The position numbers and the translations under genes are program-made. The notes under the pieces are model-generated. The model worked only from the letters and a program-made list of their open reading frames with translations, did not search any database and was not told the DNA's origin. DNA of 64,000 nucleotides, from positions 145,788,121 to 145,852,120 of the forward strand of contig NC_135504.1 in assembly GCF_052857255.1 (NCBI RefSeq), written 5' to 3'. Position 1 is the first letter of the stretch. Every line of letters begins with the position of its first letter. Shown piece after piece: positions 61,346 to 64,000 of the stretch. The DNA comes from Amblyomma americanum. Its lineage: Eukaryota; Arthropoda; Arachnida; Ixodida; Ixodidae.

Positions 61346-63240
61346 TGTTCCTCTGATACGCGTCAAAACTTTTTCTCTTATAACTGCGCGAAAAGCATGT
61401 ATTCTTGCCTAATACAACGAAACAAGTTGTTTTAAACCGAAACGAGCTAAATCACAACACATCGGTTTTACAAGTGTTCCTCTGATACGCGTCTAAACTT
61501 TTTCTCTTATAACTGCGCAAAAAGCATGTATTCGTGCTTAATACAACGAAACAAGCTGTTTTACACCAAAACGAGCTAGATCTGAACACATCGGTTTTAC
61601 AAGTGTCCCTGTGACACGCGTCAAAACTTTTTCTCTTGTAACTGCGCGAAAAGCACGTATTCTTGCTTAATACAGCGAAACAAGCTGTTTTAGACCGAAA
61701 CGAGCTAAATCTGAACACATCGGTTTTACAAGTGTTCCTCTGATACGCCTCAAATCTTTTTCTCTTATAACTGCGCGAAAAGCATGTATTCTTGCTTAAT
61801 ACAACGAAACAAGCTGTTTTAGACCGAAACGAGCTAAATCACAACACATCGGTTTTACAAGTGTTCCTCTGATACGCGTCTAAACTTTTTCTCTTATAAC
61901 TGCGCGAAAAGCATGTATTCGTGCTTAATACGACGAAACAAGCTGTTTTAGACCGAAACGAGCTAAATCACAACACATCGGTTTTACAAGTGTTCCTCTG
62001 TTACGCGTCAAAACTTTTTTCTCCTATAACTGCGCGAAAAGCATGTATTCGTGCTTAGTTCAACGAAACAAGCTGTTTTAGACCGAAACGAGCTAAATCA
62101 CAACACATCGGTTTTACAAGTGTCCCTGTGACACGCGTCAAATCTTTTTCTCTTATAACTGCGCGAAAAGCATGTATTCTTGCTTAATACAGCGAAACAA
62201 GCTGTTTTAGACCGAAACGAGCTAAATCACAACACATCGGTTTTACGTGTTTTCCTCTGTTACGCGTCAAAACTTTTTTCTCTTATAACTGCGCGAAAAG
62301 CATGTATTCGTGCTTAGTTCAACGAAACAAGCTGTTTTAGACCGAAACGAGGTAAATCTTAACACATTGGTTTTACAAGTGTTCCTCTGATACGCCTCAA
62401 AACTTTTTCTCTGATAACTGCGCGAAAAGAATGTATTCTTGCTTAATACAACGAAACAAGCTGTTTTAGACCGAAACGAGCCAAATCACAACACATCGGT
62501 ATTACAAGTGTTCCACGTGATACTCGTCAAAACTTTTTCTCTAATAACTGCGCGAAAAGCATGTATTCTTGCTTAATACAGCGAAACAAGCTGTTTTAGA
62601 CCGAAACGAGCTAAATCACAACACATCGGTTTTACAAGTGTTCCTCTGATACGCGTCAAAACTTTTTCTCTTATAACTGCGCGAAAAGCATGTATTCTTG
62701 CTTAATACAACGAAACAAGCTGTTTTAGACCGAAACGAGCTAAATCACAACACATCGGTTTTACAAGTGTTCCTCTGTTACGCGCCAAAACTTCTTTCTC
62801 TTATAACTGAGCGAAAAGCATGTATTCGTGCTTAGTTCAACGAAACAAGCTGTTTTAGACCGAAACGAGCTAAATCACAACACATCGGTTTTACAAGTGT
62901 CCATGTGACACGCGTCAAAACTTTTTCTCTTATAACTGCGCGAAAAGCATGTATTCTTGCCTAATACAACGAAACAAGTTGTTTTAAACCGAAACGAGCT
63001 AAATCACAACACATCGGTTTTACAAGTGTTCCTCTGATACGCGTCTAAACTTTTTTTCTTAAAACTGCGCGAAAAGCATGTATTCGTGCTTAATACAGCG
63101 AAACAGGCTGTTTTAGACCGAAACGAGCTAAATCACAACACATCGGTTTTACAAGTGTTCCTCTGATACGCGTCAAAACTTTTCCTTTTATAACTGCGCG
63201 AAAAGCATGTATTCGTGCTTAATACAACGAAACAAGCTGT
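61346..63240 (+). repeat. Domain VI copy 3, partial and irregular
   Basis: The gcgcaaaaag mark at 58,673 recurs at 61,515 (2,842 bp, 22 monomers), and the hybrid ccacgtgatactcg head recurs at 62,513, 1,811 bp after 60,702. Private changes include ttttacgtgttttcc near 62,243 and a loss of CpG in actgagcg near 62,810. Confidence 0.7.
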
Positions 63241-63410
63241 TTTAGACCGAGATGAGCTAAATCTGAACACATCGGTTTTACAAGTGTCTATAATACGCGT
63301 CAAAAGTTTTTGTTCTATAACTGCGCGTAAAGCATGTTTTCGTGCTTAAAACAACGAAACAAGCTGTTTTATACCAAAACGAGCTATATCTGAACACATC
63401 GGTTTTACAC
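63241..63410 (+). repeat. Most divergent monomer in the window
   Basis: Private differences are dense here: gaccgagatgagc, a head shortened to gtgtctataatacgcg, gtttttgttctat, gcgcgtaaagc, catgttttcg, ttaaaacaacg, gttttataccaaaac and gagctatatctg. Elsewhere a unit typically has only a few differences from a sister copy. The divergent unit lies between the end of domain VI and a block of domain III-type monomers. Confidence 0.75.
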
Positions 63411-64000
63411 GTGTCCCTGTGACACGCGTCAAAACTTTTTCTCTTATAAATGCGCGAAAAGCACGTATTCTTGCTTAATACAGCGAAACAAGCTGTTTTA
63501 GACCGAAACGAGCTAAATCACAACACATCGGTTTTACAAGTGTTCCTCTGATACGCGTCAAAACTTTTTTTCTCTTATAACTGCGCGAAAAGCACGTATT
63601 CCTGCTTAGTCTAACGAAACAAGCTGTTTTAGACCGAAACGAGGTAAATCTGAACACATTGGTTTTACAAGTGTCCTTGTGACATGGCTTTAAAACTTTT
63701 TCTCTTATACCTGCGCGAAAAGCATGAATTCTTGCTTAATACAGCGAAACAAGCTGTTTTAGACCGAAACGAGTTAAATCACAACACATCGGTTTTACAA
63801 GTGTTCCTCTGATACGCGTCAAAACTTTTTCTCTTATAACTGCGCGAAAAGCATGTATTCGTGCTTAATAAAACAAAACAAGCTGTTTTAGACCGAAACG
63901 AGCTGTATCTGAACGCATCGGTTTTACAAGTATTCAGGTGATACTCGTACTTTTTCTCTTATAACTGCGCGAAAAGCATGTATTCGTGCTTAATACAACG
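63411..64000 (+). repeat. Domain III-type monomers at the right edge
   Basis: The order (ataaatgcgcg with agcacg; a 7-T unit with cttagtctaacg; gacatg with ctttaaaac; a gagttaaatc unit; an aataaaac unit; C head) matches about 26,870-27,480 and 42,770-43,370. The gacatgg and catgaattc changes are private. The C-type head at 63,931 is followed by a shortened actcgtacttttt. Confidence 0.75.

Larger units (their letters stand above)
1..64000 (+). repeat. Tandem satellite array, about 129-bp monomer
   Basis: The sequence repeats with a period of 129 bp from the first to the last base: for example the head tgttcctctg at 1 and 130 is followed by tgtccctgtg at 259. Every monomer I read is in the same orientation, and no interrupting unique sequence or mobile element was seen. 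About 496 units fit in the window, and both window ends fall inside the array. Unit length varies mainly through the T-tract after the head (5, 6 or 7 T), which gives 129-131 bp, and through 2-bp deletions that give 127 bp. Satellites of this kind are typical of eukaryotic centromeric or heterochromatic regions; nothing here shows which. I do not recognise the monomer family. Confidence 0.98.

Noticed and set aside
1..64000. CRISPR array
   Set aside because: The period is 129 bp with no variable spacers between short conserved repeats; variation is spread over the whole unit. This is a satellite.
1..64000. Tandem tRNA, 5S rRNA or snRNA gene array
   Set aside because: No A/B box pair, cloverleaf, 5S internal control region or terminator-like arrangement was recognised. 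The T-tract lies near the head of the unit but does not follow any recognisable RNA gene.
1..64000. Inversion or strand switch inside the array
   Set aside because: Every monomer read shows gcgcgaaaag and ggttttac in the forward direction. The change of predicted open frames from minus to plus strand near 45 kb reflects point variants, not a change of orientation.

Overview
The whole 64-kb window is one uninterrupted satellite DNA array. A monomer of about 129 bp is repeated head to tail roughly 496 times (64,000/129) in a single orientation, and the array runs off both ends. I found no protein-coding gene, tRNA, rRNA, transposon insertion, CRISPR array, telomere repeat or unique sequence. 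Such an array points to a eukaryotic chromosome, most likely centromeric, pericentromeric or other constitutive heterochromatin, but I do not recognise the monomer and cannot name the organism. The monomer is about 40% GC. It carries 9 CpG where about 5 are expected from its base composition, which is unusual for a heavily methylated satellite and would fit a lineage or compartment with little CpG methylation (inference).

The array is a mosaic of higher-order repeats (HORs). Monomers fall into recognisable haplotypes. A heads read tgttcctctgatacgcgtc. B heads read tgtccctgtgacacgcgtc. C heads read tattcaggtgatactcgtc or tatccacgtgatactcgtc and occur in adjacent pairs. D heads contain cgcctttaaaac after ttttactag or a variant. 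Reading haplotype order gives these domains: D1 about 1-2,700 (resembles the 45-62 kb domains); a rearranged partial copy about 2,700-4,497; domain I 4,498 to about 14,590 (26-monomer, 3,357-bp HOR); domain II about 14,690-19,855 (two 20-monomer, 2,583-bp copies); a transition about 19,856-21,139; domain III about 21,140-36,020 (two copies of a 53-monomer, 6,837-bp unit, the second expanded); domain IV 33,579-41,580 (30- and 32-monomer units, overlapping the end of III); mixed sequence 41,581-45,916; domain V 45,917-55,792 (3,878-bp HOR, two full copies and a partial third); domain VI about 55,793-63,240 (20-monomer unit); a degenerate stretch about 63,241-63,410; and a return to domain III-type monomers from about 63,411 to the end.

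The most informative content is a readable record of unequal exchange. Chimeric monomers mark deletions of 2 and 6 monomers and tandem duplications of 2, 3, 9, 11 and 14 monomers, always close to a whole number of monomers. Some junctions were later copied inside larger HORs, which gives their relative order. Long open frames on either strand are an artefact of a 129-bp period that equals exactly 43 codons, and I have not annotated them as genes. The monomer also contains conserved short inverted repeats whose order loosely recalls a hammerhead ribozyme, but the catalytic core is not intact. Domain edges are estimated by eye and should be read as accurate to about one monomer unless a diagnostic base is given.
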